From positions 175,568-239,567 of the forward strand of contig NZ_JAAGLY010000015.1 of the NCBI RefSeq assembly GCF_010548375.1: 64,000 nt of DNA, read 5' to 3'. Below the pieces are notes generated by a model. The model searched no databases, was not told where the DNA came from, and saw nothing but the letters and a program-made list of their open reading frames with translations. The position numbers and the translations under genes were made by a program. Positions 34,712 through 43,680 of this stretch are shown here, piece after piece; position 1 is the stretch's first letter, and every line of letters begins with the position of its first letter. The stretch is from Streptomyces sp. SID13726. GTDB lineage: Bacteria > Actinomycetota > Actinomycetes > Streptomycetales > Streptomycetaceae.

Positions 34712-35556
34712 GGCTTTGTCAACGAGTTTCGACAGCAGTTATTCACCGTCTCGGGAGGCAGCCCGATCGGGCCGGAGGCCATGTTCATGAGAATGGGAGG
34801 CACCAGGTGGTCCGGCCTCCTTGGGGTCGCTGCGCTCTGTCCATGCCCCCAGTCAGGGCCCTTCCGTCAACCGTTGGATCGTCCTCCAGCGCGGGGCGTC
34901 GTCATCAGGGACGTCCGGAGACGCGAAGTGGAAAGGCACGCGAAGGTGGCCGGCCAGCGCCTGTCCGGCCTCGGCGGCGGCAACACCAGGAGGAGGGCCG
35001 CCAGATCGGTGGTAGACGGTCGCCAGGTGGCCCTCCCCCTCTGGGGCGTCCAGGACCGCGACCAGGAGCACGAACCAGTCGTGCACTGTATCGCCGTCCC
35101 AGAGCGCCTCCACCGCCGCCACACGGCCTGGGAGAGCCGCGGCGCGGGCTGCGAGCGAGGGGAGGTCTAGCGGATCAGGCGGCGTGCGCTGCACACGGTC
35201 GCCCAGAGCCTCGTATCGTGCGTGGACTACCCGCTCGGCTTCGTGTAGGCCTACCCCCAGCGGGCGCAGCGCCTCCCAGACAGACCTGACCGCCGACAGC
35301 CGGCGGTCGCGCAGCACGTCGGCATCGACCTCTCGGCAGGTCCGTTCCTCCAAGTAGGCCCACCAGCCGCTCACTGGGCCACCAGCTGGGATCTCAGGGT
35401 GCGCATCATGGGTTTGAACGTACGTCAGGGCTCGGTGCCCGACCCGGCCGCCCCCTTGGTGGCGCTGTCGAATCTCGTGAACATCCTCCCCGGTCTCTCG
35501 GGCTTCCCGCCTCCCAAATCGGTGTCGAAGTGCTGTCCGATCTCGTGGATAAAGCC
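34712..35556. mobile_element. 845-bp non-autonomous insertion element with long TIRs and a passenger gene
   Basis: Left end GGCTTTGTCAACGAGTTTCG and, read inward from 35556, right end GGCTTTATCCACGAGATCGG match at 21 of the first 26 positions. Weaker similarity continues to about 90 bp, including GGGAGGC, GCCCGA and ATGTTCA-GAGA about 70 bp from each end. The flanks carry a duplication, ACCGGCTT left and ACCGGCTC right (7 of 8). Ends beginning GGCTTT and an 8-bp duplication recall ISL3-type elements. No transposase is inside; the only gene is a 173-aa ORF. It split the ligase gene. Confidence 0.82.
34853..35374 (-). CDS. hypothetical passenger protein of the 845-bp element
   Basis: A 173-residue soluble protein (VWEALRPLGVGLHEAERVVH, ALWDGDTVHDWFVLLVAVLD) filling most of the element between the inverted repeats. 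I recognise no family. It is unrelated to transposases: there is no DDE pattern and no basic DNA-binding region. It therefore looks like cargo or an unknown accessory factor. Confidence 0.6.
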   Translation of the reverse strand: MSGWWAYLEERTCREVDADVLRDRRLSAVRSVWEALRPLGVGLHEAERVVHARYEALGDRVQRTPPDPLDLPSLAARAAALPGRVAAVEALWDGDTVHDWFVLLVAVLDAPEGEGHLATVYHRSGGPPPGVAAAEAGQALAGHLRVPFHFASPDVPDDDAPRWRTIQRLTEGP

Positions 35557-35948
35557 ACCGGCTCGATCGGCGGGCCGACGTCGGCGAGCACGTCCAGGAG
35601 GACCTGGCGCCGTTCCGAGTACGGATGCGGCCGCAGATCAGGGAAGCCCGCAGCAGGATGGGCGAGGACGTCGAACGCGACGTACGTCGCGGGGTGTTGG
35701 TCGGCGAGCTCCCTCGCGCGGCGGGGGCTGGAGAGCGCGCGGGACTGCGCCGCGGCGAAGCTGATGTGCGCGGTGCCGCCGGCGTCGGCGATGTACACCA
35801 CGGCCTCGCCGTCCAGGATCACGCCGGGCGGCAGGTGCATGGCGGCCACGGCCAGGTCCATCCAGAGCGCGGTGACATCGCGGCCGGTCCTCGACTGGAG
35901 CCGGACGCCGTCCTCGGTCCGCCACAGCACGGTCCGGTGGCCGTCGAC
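35556..35948 (-). pseudogene. ATP-dependent DNA ligase, middle piece
   Basis: 131 codons, from VDGHRTVLWRTEDGV to GPPIEPV. It contains the rest of motif I after the catalytic lysine (K|VDGHR), motif III (VILDGEAVVY) and motif IIIa (TYVAFDVLAH). Upstream the frame is interrupted by the 15.6-kb island, exactly between the lysine codon and VDG. Downstream it is interrupted by the 845-bp element, exactly between EPV and WSTTD. No internal stop or frameshift is present, so both insertions may be recent. Confidence 0.9.
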
Positions 35949-35959
35949 CTTCTGTTATG
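35949..35959. repeat. left attachment junction of the island (attL)
   Basis: GTCGAC of the ligase is followed by CTTCTG and TTATG. A comparable TTGAGC-TGTCC sequence follows about 10 bp further in, mirrored at the right end by TTGAACGTGTCC read inward. These are probable recombinase-binding arms. Confidence 0.65.
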
Positions 35960-35995
35960 CGCTGTTGAGCTGTCCACGGACTATCGTCCAACGTC

Positions 35996-37498
35996 ATGTC
36001 GATCATGGGTTGGCGGGTGCACTTCACCCGCAGGGACCCGGCGTGGCCGCGCGAAGCGACGCCGTTCATATGGGAGTTCAGGGATCTGTTCTCCGGTCTC
36101 GATCAGCGGTTGGACGAGCTGGGTGTGCCCGAGGGGCAGCCGTTCCTGATCAGTCCGGCGGGTCAGTACGACGTGGCGTTGAACCGCTACTTCTCGGTGT
36201 GGTTGGCGTCGTCTCCGTGGAACACTCAGGCCGCCCATGCCCGGGACCTGCGCACGTACTTCGACTTTCTGTGGTTCGGGCGAGGCCGACGCGACTGGCG
36301 TGATGCGTCCATGGACGACCGGGCGGCGTATGAGTGGTGGCGTCGTCGGGACGAGCACGGGCCTCGGGTGGAGGACTCCAGCTGGGACCGGGAGGTCTCT
36401 ACGGTCAACCAGTTCTATCTGTGGGCGATCGAGCAGGACCTTGTGCGGGCCAATCCCATCCGTCAGCGTGCCGCTGCGGCGTGGTCGCCCTGGGCGCGAG
36501 GTTCCGGCGGCGGCACGGTGCGGCAGGTGCCGGCCGAAGCGTCGCACACGGGTCCGCGGCGTGAGGTGAAGTGGCTGCCGCCGTTGTCGTACCGGCTGTG
36601 GCGCAATGTCGGGCTGTGCGGGTTTGACGCGACGGAGATGCCGAGGCGGGCGTTTCGCGGACGGTGGGCGGCGCGGAATACGGCGTACGCCGACTCGATG
36701 ATCCGTACGGGGCTGCGGCTGTGTGAGCACTCGGCGCTGACGGTGTTCGAGCTGCCGGAGCTGCCGCCGCCCGGGGCTGGGATCGTCAACGCGCGGGCGA
36801 TGCTGCCGCACGTGATCTCCAAGGGGCGCTCGGGGCGGGCGGTGTACTGGCCGGTCTCGGTGCTGCGGGACGTACGCGATTACATGGAGTGGGACCGGAC
36901 CGAGATGCTCGACTACGGCCGCGCCCGCGGCTTCTACACCCCGACGCGCCGGTCGCTGCTGGTGGAGGACCCGGCTGTACCCCGAGTGCGGATGGGCGGC
37001 CGGTGGGTGCCGGTGGCCCGCCTGGACGCGGCCGAGCGGCGTCGGCTGCTGGTGGCCACAGGGGATGGCGGGTGGGCGCCGGCGATGGTGTGGCTGAACC
37101 AGTGGGGGCTGCCGATGACGGTGTCCGGGTGGAAGCAGGTCTTCGCCGACGCCAACAACCGGTGCCGTGCGCAGGACGTTGGCGTGGCGGCGACTCCGCA
37201 CATGCTGCGGCACTCGTACGCGGTGACCACGCTGGAGCTGCTGTGGCGGGGGCATCTGCAGGCGCTGGGCGAGATGAACGAGCAGCAGCGGCTGACGTAT
37301 CAGCGGGTGTTCGGTGATCCGCTGAACTGGGTGCGGATCAGGCTCGGTCACCGGTCGGCGACGACGACGGCGGTTTACCTGCACACCTTGCAGGAGCTGG
37401 AGATGCGCACGCGGCTGGAGCTGGTACCGGAGGGGGCGTGGGAGCCGGCGGGCTTCAGCGAGGAGGGCTGGCTGGAGCGGTCGGCGGTGGCCGCGTGA
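35996..37498 (+). CDS. site-specific tyrosine recombinase 1 of trio (TnpA-like)
   Basis: A 500-residue recombinase with a SAM-like N-terminal domain (AHARDLRTYFDFLWFGRGRR) and a full catalytic set: first arginine in DSMIRTGLRLCEHSAL, HxxR in TPHMLRHSYAV, then GH and nucleophilic tyrosine in LGHRSATTTAVYLHTL. It starts 44 bp inside the island's left end. Its stop overlaps the GTG of the next gene (GTGA), so translation is coupled. It should cut and join DNA at the island ends. Confidence 0.92.
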   Translation: MSIMGWRVHFTRRDPAWPREATPFIWEFRDLFSGLDQRLDELGVPEGQPFLISPAGQYDVALNRYFSVWLASSPWNTQAAHARDLRTYFDFLWFGRGRRDWRDASMDDRAAYEWWRRRDEHGPRVEDSSWDREVSTVNQFYLWAIEQDLVRANPIRQRAAAAWSPWARGSGGGTVRQVPAEASHTGPRREVKWLPPLSYRLWRNVGLCGFDATEMPRRAFRGRWAARNTAYADSMIRTGLRLCEHSALTVFELPELPPPGAGIVNARAMLPHVISKGRSGRAVYWPVSVLRDVRDYMEWDRTEMLDYGRARGFYTPTRRSLLVEDPAVPRVRMGGRWVPVARLDAAERRRLLVATGDGGWAPAMVWLNQWGLPMTVSGWKQVFADANNRCRAQDVGVAATPHMLRHSYAVTTLELLWRGHLQALGEMNEQQRLTYQRVFGDPLNWVRIRLGHRSATTTAVYLHTLQELEMRTRLELVPEGAWEPAGFSEEGWLERSAVAA

Positions 37499-39318
37499 GC
37501 GAGGGCGTGGCGCGGGCGGGCCGCGGGCGTACGGCAGTGGTGCCGGACGGTTTCTATGAGCCTCCTCCCGCGGTGGAGTTCCCCGAGGACGGCGGGTCGC
37601 CGGTGGTGCGCTTCATGGGTGAGGACGGCCGCGAGTGCGTGTTCCGGTTCGCAGAGCTGCCGCTGGCGGGGATGCACCGGGACTTCGCCCACGCGCTCGG
37701 GGTGCGGATCGGGCCCGGCGGCGGGCGCCGCACGCAGCGGGCGGCGAGCGGGCAGTGGCAGACGGTCAAGCGGTTTCTCCTGCTCCTGGACAGGCTTCCG
37801 GTGCCGCCGCAGCGGGTGGAGGAACTGCGGGTGCGCCACTTGGAGCGGTACCTGATGTCGCGGCGGGAGACGTGTCTGGAGACGTCGGCCCGCCGGTCTC
37901 TGCAGGATCTGCTGCGGATCGTGAGGGTCCTTCCGGGCCAGGACCGGCTGGATGGCGCTGTGGTGGACTACGCCGGGCAGCCTGGGCACGGGGTGGATGC
38001 CCAGCAGGCAGTGCGCCCGGGCTACTCGGATCGCGAGTTCCAGGCCGTGATGACCGCGGCTCGCTCGGACGTGGCGGCCATCCGTGACCGGATCGCGGCG
38101 GGCGAGAACCTGCTGCGGCGCTTCCTCGACAACCCCGAGGCTCTGCTGGCCGCCGAGCGGGAGCAGGGGGCGCGGCTGGAGGCGATGGCGCGGACAGGCC
38201 GGATCCAGGTCGATTACCGGGGGCTGGCGGTGGGCGAGTACCCGGCGGCCTGCTACGCGCAGGCGCGGCAGTTGTTCGTGGTCGACCAGGACCTGGCTCC
38301 TCTGTTGGTCTACGCGGCCGGGCTGAGCGGCCGTAACCCGGAGACGCTGAAGGAGCTGCCCGCCGAACACCGGCTGCTGGAGGAGCGGGCGGTGGCGGTG
38401 ACGCTGGTCAAACGCCGCCGGGGCAAGGCCAACTCCCGTACGACTGTGCACTGGAGCGTGGACCCGGACCCGGACCGGCAGTTGAGGGCGATGGGCAGTT
38501 TCTATCTGCTGCTGCACCGGATGATGGCCCGCAGCCGGGCGTTCTCCGGTACATCCTCGGTGTGGTCGATCTGGGCGGGCAATGGCCGTGGTGGTGTCCG
38601 CCATGCCTCAACCGGCGGGCACCTCGGTCCGTTCGACGCCGAGTTGGCGCGCAAGCTGAAGCTCGGGCAGTGGGCCGAGCGTCACGGCCTGGTCGGCGAC
38701 GATGGGGCACCGCTGCAGATGATGCTGACCCGGATGAAGAAGACGGCCGAGACGCGGACGGCCAAGCAGGTGGGCGGGCACCTGCCGTCCGCGCGGCTGA
38801 CCAACACGGCCGAGACGTCGTTCGCCTACTACCTGCGCGGGGATCCGTTCGTCACCGAGTGGGCTGCCGATGTGCTGACCGAGGCGATCAACGATGCCGA
38901 GCGGCACGCCCGTGCCGTCGTCGTGCGCCTGGGCGGCGCGGATGCGGACGCCGTCTCGCAGCGGTCGCTCGGCCAGGCGGAGGCGGGCGAGCTGGACACG
39001 CTCGCCGCCTCGTGCCTGGACATCGAGGACAGCCCGTCCGGCGGCCGGTGCCGCCAGTCGTTTTTGGCCTGCTTCGCCTGTCCCAACGCCCTGGTCCTGG
39101 AGCGGCACTTGCCCGCCTTGCTCGCGCTGGCCGACGTGTTACGAGAGGACCTTGAGCAGCGGGACGTCGATCAGTGGGCGGCCCGGCACGGGGCGACCTG
39201 GACGGTCCTGACCCGCGACATCCTGCCCCGGTTCAGCCCTGCCCAGCGCGCCGCCGCGGCCCGTACCCGCCCGGTTCTCCCGCTGGACCTGCTCGACGGC
39301 CCGAAGGAGCTTTCGTGA
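37495..39318 (+). CDS. site-specific recombinase 2 of trio, divergent (TnpB-like)
   Basis: A 607-residue protein whose GTG overlaps the previous stop. The catalytic domain is recognisable but divergent: VYAAGLSGRNPETLKELP gives the first arginine, LTRMKKTAETRTAKQVGGHL the region of the second arginine, and TAETSFAYYLRGD the tyrosine segment. The C-terminus carries a cysteine motif, CLDIEDSP followed by CRQSFLACFACPNALV, as in large TnpB-type integrases. It is probably an obligatory partner of the other two recombinases. Confidence 0.82.
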   Translation: MSEGVARAGRGRTAVVPDGFYEPPPAVEFPEDGGSPVVRFMGEDGRECVFRFAELPLAGMHRDFAHALGVRIGPGGGRRTQRAASGQWQTVKRFLLLLDRLPVPPQRVEELRVRHLERYLMSRRETCLETSARRSLQDLLRIVRVLPGQDRLDGAVVDYAGQPGHGVDAQQAVRPGYSDREFQAVMTAARSDVAAIRDRIAAGENLLRRFLDNPEALLAAEREQGARLEAMARTGRIQVDYRGLAVGEYPAACYAQARQLFVVDQDLAPLLVYAAGLSGRNPETLKELPAEHRLLEERAVAVTLVKRRRGKANSRTTVHWSVDPDPDRQLRAMGSFYLLLHRMMARSRAFSGTSSVWSIWAGNGRGGVRHASTGGHLGPFDAELARKLKLGQWAERHGLVGDDGAPLQMMLTRMKKTAETRTAKQVGGHLPSARLTNTAETSFAYYLRGDPFVTEWAADVLTEAINDAERHARAVVVRLGGADADAVSQRSLGQAEAGELDTLAASCLDIEDSPSGGRCRQSFLACFACPNALVLERHLPALLALADVLREDLEQRDVDQWAARHGATWTVLTRDILPRFSPAQRAAAARTRPVLPLDLLDGPKELS

Positions 39319-41390
39319 CCAGTCCTGTCGAGGTCGCTCCACGGTCCGGGGCGGTGCCCGCCCGGGCGCTCGTGCTGGCTGCACGACCGTTGCGCGCCGA
39401 ATTCCGGCTGGAGGAGACGTCCCGGTTCGCCGACGACGCCTGGTGGCTGACGCCGGCGTGGCTGCGGGCCGACCGCAAGTCGCTCAAGCTGGACTTCAGC
39501 ACGGTTCCGCCGCCGTTCGTGACCACGGCCAAGAGCCTGTTCTACGCCTTGCTCGCCCAGGACACCCCGCCCGGCGAACTGCCGCTCACCATTCCCAGCA
39601 TCCGCACCTACTTCAGCTGCGTACGCCGCTTCCTCACCTGGGTCCACGACCGCGGACTCGCCCTCGCCCAGGTGAGCGGAGAGGACCTCGACATCTTCCA
39701 CCGCGAGCTCGCCGAGCAGCGGTTGTCCCTCGCCTCCACCTACCGCTACCGCCGTGCGATTCGGATGCTGTGGGCCTACCGCAGCCGGGTCCCCGATGCC
39801 CTGGCGAGCGACCCGCTGCGGCGCTCGGCCTGGCAGGCGTGGGCGCGCGCGAACCCGCGGCGGTTCGGCGAGAACCTCACCGAGCGTATCCCCGAGCAGA
39901 TCCTGGGCCCCCTGCTCACGTGGGCGCTGCGCTGGGTCGATGACTTCGCCGAGGATGTCCTCGCCGCTCGTGACGAGCGCGCCGCCCTCGATGCGCGTGT
40001 GCCGGCTGGCCCCGACGCGCTGTCGGCCCTGGCCGTGCTGCTGGACGGATACCGTCGCCGGGGCCAGCCCCTGCCAGCTCTTCCCGTCGGCAAGCGGCGC
40101 CGAGGGCCGCAGCTGGCGCCGTGCCTGAGCCACCTGGCCCGGTTGCTGGGCCATGACCGCGACCGGCTGGAGCGGCTCGACGCCGAGCGGCTGATCGCCG
40201 AAGCCGCGCAAGAGGTCGGCGTCGACTCCGACTGCCCCCTCACCCACCGCGTCCAAGGACAGCTGGACGGCCGCCCGTGGCTGGCGGCGATCTCGTACTA
40301 CGACGTGCCGCGGTACGAGCGGCTGCTCCAGGGGGCCTGCTGGATCGTGATCGCCTACCTCTCCGGGATGCGCGACTCCGAAGCCAAACACCTCCAGCGC
40401 GGCTGCCTGAGCGTCCAACGCGACTCCGCCGGCCGCGTCTACCGCCACCGCCTGCACAGCCTCGCCTTCAAGGGCGAGAACGCCCACGGCGCGCAGGCCA
40501 CCTGGATCGTCACCGCCCCGGTCGCCCGGGCCGTCGCCGTCCTCGAACGCTTCCAGCCGGCCGAACAGCCCTACCTGTTCGCCCCGCCGCTGACCTCCCG
40601 CAGCTACCGCCAACGCCGCAGCCCTTTCGGGGTGCTGGACAGCAACGCCACCAACACGGACATCACCGACCTGATCAAGTGGATCAACGCCTACTGCACC
40701 GCGCACCAGCGCGCGGACGGCATCCCGCCGGAGCGCGGGCGGGTTCCGCACCTGACCACGCGGCGCTTTCGGCGAACCCTGGCCTGGTTCATCGCCCGCC
40801 GCCCTGGTGGCACCATCGCCGGCGCTCTGCAGTACCGCCATCAGGGGATTCAGATGTTCGAGGGCTACGCCGGCACCAGCGACTCCGGGTTCCGCGACGA
40901 GGTCGAAGCCGAAGAGGCCCTCGCCCGGGGCCAGTTCCTCGCCGGGATGGGTGCCGCCGACCGTCCGGCGTTGGCCGGACCGGCCGGAGCCGAGGCCGAA
41001 GCCCGGCTCACCGAGTTCGCCCGCCACACCGTCTTCGACGGCCAAGTCGTCACCGACGAAGCCCGCCTGCGCCGCATCGTGGCACGCCACGACCCGCACC
41101 TGTACCCGGGGACCTTCGTCACCTGCGTCTACAACCCCGACCGCGCTCTGTGCCGCGCCCCCGCCGACCCCGGCTACCAACCGGTCCTCGCCGACTGCCA
41201 GCCCCTGGCCTGCCGCAACACCGCCCTCACCCCCGCCAACCAGCAGGCTCTGGTCGGTCACCTCACCCAGCTGGAGGACGCCCTGGATGACGGCGCCTGC
41301 CTGGCCCCCTACATCCGACACCGTCTTCAGGAACAGCACCGTGCCACGGCTGCGTTCCTGGCCCGCCACGATCCGGAGCCCGCAGCGTGA
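39315..41390 (+). CDS. site-specific tyrosine recombinase 3 of trio
   Basis: A 691-residue protein with GTG at 39315 overlapping the previous stop and preceded by GAAGGAG. Core-binding region: IRTYFSCVRRFLTWVHDRGL. Catalytic pieces: arginine in IAYLSGMRDSEAKHLQRG, lysine near AFKGENAHG, HLTTRRFRRTLAWF for the second arginine (the usual histidine three residues before is replaced), and YRHQGIQMFEGYAG for the last histidine/tyrosine. The C-terminal portion has a CVYNP...C...C pattern that may bind zinc. Confidence 0.88.
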   Translation: MTSPVEVAPRSGAVPARALVLAARPLRAEFRLEETSRFADDAWWLTPAWLRADRKSLKLDFSTVPPPFVTTAKSLFYALLAQDTPPGELPLTIPSIRTYFSCVRRFLTWVHDRGLALAQVSGEDLDIFHRELAEQRLSLASTYRYRRAIRMLWAYRSRVPDALASDPLRRSAWQAWARANPRRFGENLTERIPEQILGPLLTWALRWVDDFAEDVLAARDERAALDARVPAGPDALSALAVLLDGYRRRGQPLPALPVGKRRRGPQLAPCLSHLARLLGHDRDRLERLDAERLIAEAAQEVGVDSDCPLTHRVQGQLDGRPWLAAISYYDVPRYERLLQGACWIVIAYLSGMRDSEAKHLQRGCLSVQRDSAGRVYRHRLHSLAFKGENAHGAQATWIVTAPVARAVAVLERFQPAEQPYLFAPPLTSRSYRQRRSPFGVLDSNATNTDITDLIKWINAYCTAHQRADGIPPERGRVPHLTTRRFRRTLAWFIARRPGGTIAGALQYRHQGIQMFEGYAGTSDSGFRDEVEAEEALARGQFLAGMGAADRPALAGPAGAEAEARLTEFARHTVFDGQVVTDEARLRRIVARHDPHLYPGTFVTCVYNPDRALCRAPADPGYQPVLADCQPLACRNTALTPANQQALVGHLTQLEDALDDGACLAPYIRHRLQEQHRATAAFLARHDPEPAA

Positions 41391-41794
41391 ATCGAGCCCT
41401 GCCCGACGTCGACACCGTCAAGGCCGCCATCGACACCGTCCTTGACGAGGCGTTCGACAGCGGACGCAGACCGACCGTCACCGCTATCGAGCGCCGCCTT
41501 GGCATCCCCCACGCCACATTTCACCGCCACTACGCCGACCTGATCGACACCCATTTCCGGCCCCGGATCCCCGCGGCCCGCAGCCAGACGCGCACGGACC
41601 GGCCGAAGACCGACGGGCCCAACGAGGAGAACCTGCGCCGGCTACGGCAGGAGAACACCGACCTACGCCGGACCCTCGCCCTCTACGAGGAGGCCATCCG
41701 CCAACTCACCCTCGAAAACCACGCCATGCGCGGCGGCGCCGCCGTCATTCCCCTGCCCGCCCGCAGCCGCACCTCCGCACCATCACAGTCCTGA
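41387..41794 (+). CDS. TnpC-like / DUF6262 family small transposition protein
   Basis: A 135-residue protein overlapping the third recombinase by GTGA. The N-terminal half has a helix-turn-helix (GRRPTVTAIERRLGIPHATF), followed by a coiled-coil-like basic stretch (EENLRRLRQENTDLRRTLAL). Small DUF6262/TnpC proteins accompany TnpA/TnpB in Tn554-type transposons and influence efficiency and orientation. This completes a four-gene, translationally coupled module. Confidence 0.82.
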   Translation: MNRALPDVDTVKAAIDTVLDEAFDSGRRPTVTAIERRLGIPHATFHRHYADLIDTHFRPRIPAARSQTRTDRPKTDGPNEENLRRLRQENTDLRRTLALYEEAIRQLTLENHAMRGGAAVIPLPARSRTSAPSQS

Positions 41795-41922
41795 CCTGGT
41801 CCCCGTCCGGGTCCGCCCAGCGCGCGAGGACCGGCGCCACGCGGCGATGTGACTCAGGTGCGGGCCGCCACCCTGCGTCCGACGTCTTTGCGGTCAGCTG
41901 GCAGCATCCGCTGCGTCCGAGT

Positions 41923-42615
41923 TCAAGATCCGGTGCGGTAGCGGGTGAGCATGAGGGCGACGGCTTCGTCGACGATGCCGGTGTCGGTCGGGTCGGGCGG
42001 GACAAAGTCGTTCCGTACGAGTTGGGGCCACAGGAGCTGGCTGCAGATCATGCCGAGGAACTGTTCGGCGACCGCGGACGCCGGGTGCGGCTGTCCTTCG
42101 GCCGAACGGAAGTCGAGGGTGCCGGCCTGGGCCTCGGCGTCCAGGTAGTCACGGAGCCGGTCGAAGAAGGGGCCGCGGTCGATGGCGAAGCCGGTGCCGA
42201 CGATGTCGGCGAGTTCCGGCATCTGGGGAAGCTCGGTGATGATGAGGCGGCACAGCGCCGCCGTGCCCGGCCGCGCGACCAGGCAGGCGTAGTCGCGGCC
42301 AATGTGGTCCAGACCGTACCGGGGGTCACCGGGCGGCGGCGCTTCGGCGTACTCCACGTCCAGCTGCCACTGTTCGGAGGTGACGGCCGCGAACAGCGCG
42401 GCCTTGGAGGGGTAGCGCTTGAAGAGGGTGCCGGTGGAGACGCCGGCCTCTTTGGCGATCTGGGCGAGAGAGGTCTTGTCGTATCCCCGGGCGAGGAAGA
42501 GGTCGCGAGCAGCGCGGATGATGCGCGCGAGGTTCTCCGCTTTGATCTGCGCGTGATACCCGGCCTGGCGCGCATCGCCACCGCATTCCGCTCGGTCACG
42601 GTCCGCCACCGACAT
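41923..42615 (-). CDS. TetR family transcriptional regulator
   Basis: A 230-residue repressor with the TetR helix-turn-helix IIRAARDLFLARGYDKTSLA, then IAKEAGVSTGTLFKRYPSKA at residues 30-75. The C-terminal ligand domain has a TetR_C pattern (VAEQFLGMICSQLLWPQLVR). It follows the SDR gene by 40 bp on the same strand and most likely controls it through the twin dyads at 43444-43513. The ATG at 42615 was chosen because upstream codons overlap SDR sequence. Confidence 0.88.
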   Translation of the reverse strand: MSVADRDRAECGGDARQAGYHAQIKAENLARIIRAARDLFLARGYDKTSLAQIAKEAGVSTGTLFKRYPSKAALFAAVTSEQWQLDVEYAEAPPPGDPRYGLDHIGRDYACLVARPGTAALCRLIITELPQMPELADIVGTGFAIDRGPFFDRLRDYLDAEAQAGTLDFRSAEGQPHPASAVAEQFLGMICSQLLWPQLVRNDFVPPDPTDTGIVDEAVALMLTRYRTGS

Positions 42616-42655
42616 ACCCACGCCCCTCGCCCGACTCCCGGCCGCATCCTCGCTC

Positions 42656-43417
42656 TCAGAGGACGGTCTGGCCGCCGTCCAGGATAAGGTCCTGGCCCAC
42701 GGCGAAGGCGGAGACGTCGGAGGCCAGGTACACCACGGCTTCGGCGACTTCCTCCGGCATGCCCATGCGGCCCAGCGGAATACCGGCGCTGATCCCCTCC
42801 ACAACCGCCACCTGCACCGCCGGGTCCTCGATCCCGAGCTTGGCGGCGGAGTACAGCGGGGTGTTCACCGGGCCGGGGCTGACCGCGTTGAACCGGATGC
42901 CGTGCGAGGTGAGCAGGTCCGCGTTCCACGACCGCATCAGGGAGGAGACGGCCGCCTTCGTCGCGGCGTAGGCGTTCGAAAGCCCGTAGCCGCCGTGCGC
43001 GCTGTTGGACGCGTTGAGGATGACCGAGGACGGGTTGGCCAGCACGGGCACCAGGGCCTGGGTGAGGAAGAAGACGCTCTTGACGTTGATGTCGAAGAGC
43101 CGGTCGAAGCTGTCCTCGGTGTGGTCCTCGAACGGCCGCCAGTCCGAGACTCCGGCGTTCAGGAACGCCACATCCAGCTCCCCGAAGTGCTCACGCACCT
43201 GCTTGGCCAGGCCGCGCTGCGCATCGAGATCGCGTGCGTCGGCCTGCACGACGGGCACCTTGTCCCCGAGAATCTGCCGCGCCCTGTCGATGCTGGCCGG
43301 GGTGACGCCGGTGACCAGCACATCGGCGCCCTCCGCGAGGAAACGCTGCGCGGTCTCCAGACCGATCCCGCTGGTGCCGCCGGTGATGAGGGCGCGCTTG
43401 CCCGCAAGACGATTCAT
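42656..43417 (-). CDS. SDR family NAD(P)-dependent oxidoreductase
   Basis: A 253-residue classical short-chain dehydrogenase: TGGTSGIGLETAQRFL at residues 12-27 binds the dinucleotide, NAG near residue 87, and the catalytic serine in VILNASNSAH. The YxxxK motif is in SNAYAATKAAVSSL and the C-terminal LDGGQTV is conserved. Substrate unknown. It is the first gene of the SDR-tetR operon. Confidence 0.93.
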   Translation of the reverse strand: MNRLAGKRALITGGTSGIGLETAQRFLAEGADVLVTGVTPASIDRARQILGDKVPVVQADARDLDAQRGLAKQVREHFGELDVAFLNAGVSDWRPFEDHTEDSFDRLFDINVKSVFFLTQALVPVLANPSSVILNASNSAHGGYGLSNAYAATKAAVSSLMRSWNADLLTSHGIRFNAVSPGPVNTPLYSAAKLGIEDPAVQVAVVEGISAGIPLGRMGMPEEVAEAVVYLASDVSAFAVGQDLILDGGQTVL

Positions 43418-43443
43418 GGTGATTGTTCCTTGCCGAGTCGTTA

Positions 43444-43513
43444 GGTAAGTCGATGGACTCACCATTGGAAGATAGCCTCCGCGCCATCCATGAGGCAAGT
43501 CAATCCACTTACC
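43444..43513. promoter_or_regulatory. twin 20-bp dyad operators upstream of SDR-tetR
   Basis: GGTAAGTCGATGGACTCACC (43444-43463) and GGCAAGTCAATCCACTTACC (43494-43513) are two imperfect palindromes sharing the pattern GGYAAGT-N6-ACTYACC, with centres 50 bp apart. They lie 27-96 bp upstream of the SDR ATG and are good candidate sites for the TetR protein of the same operon. Confidence 0.75.
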
Positions 43514-43535
43514 ATCGGCGCCTGGAGCGGTTCGG

Positions 43536-43680
43536 TTAAGGACGCATCGCGTGGGAGTAGGCGGCCGACATCGGTGCGGAGACCATGTCGCTGCCGTCCG
43601 CGTCCACCTGGGGCAAGGAGTGCCCTGGGACCGGTTCCCGCTCGGAGAGCTCGTCGGCCAGCTGCCGTCGGACCACTAGG
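43536..43680 (-). pseudogene. unidentified C-terminal gene fragment
   Basis: The minus strand reads LADELSEREPVPGHSLPQVD and on to SAAYSHAMRP before TAA at 43536-43538, with coding-like codon use, but has no start. It abuts the duplicated hydrolase fragment. I do not recognise the family; it looks like the tail of a deleted gene. Confidence 0.35.
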
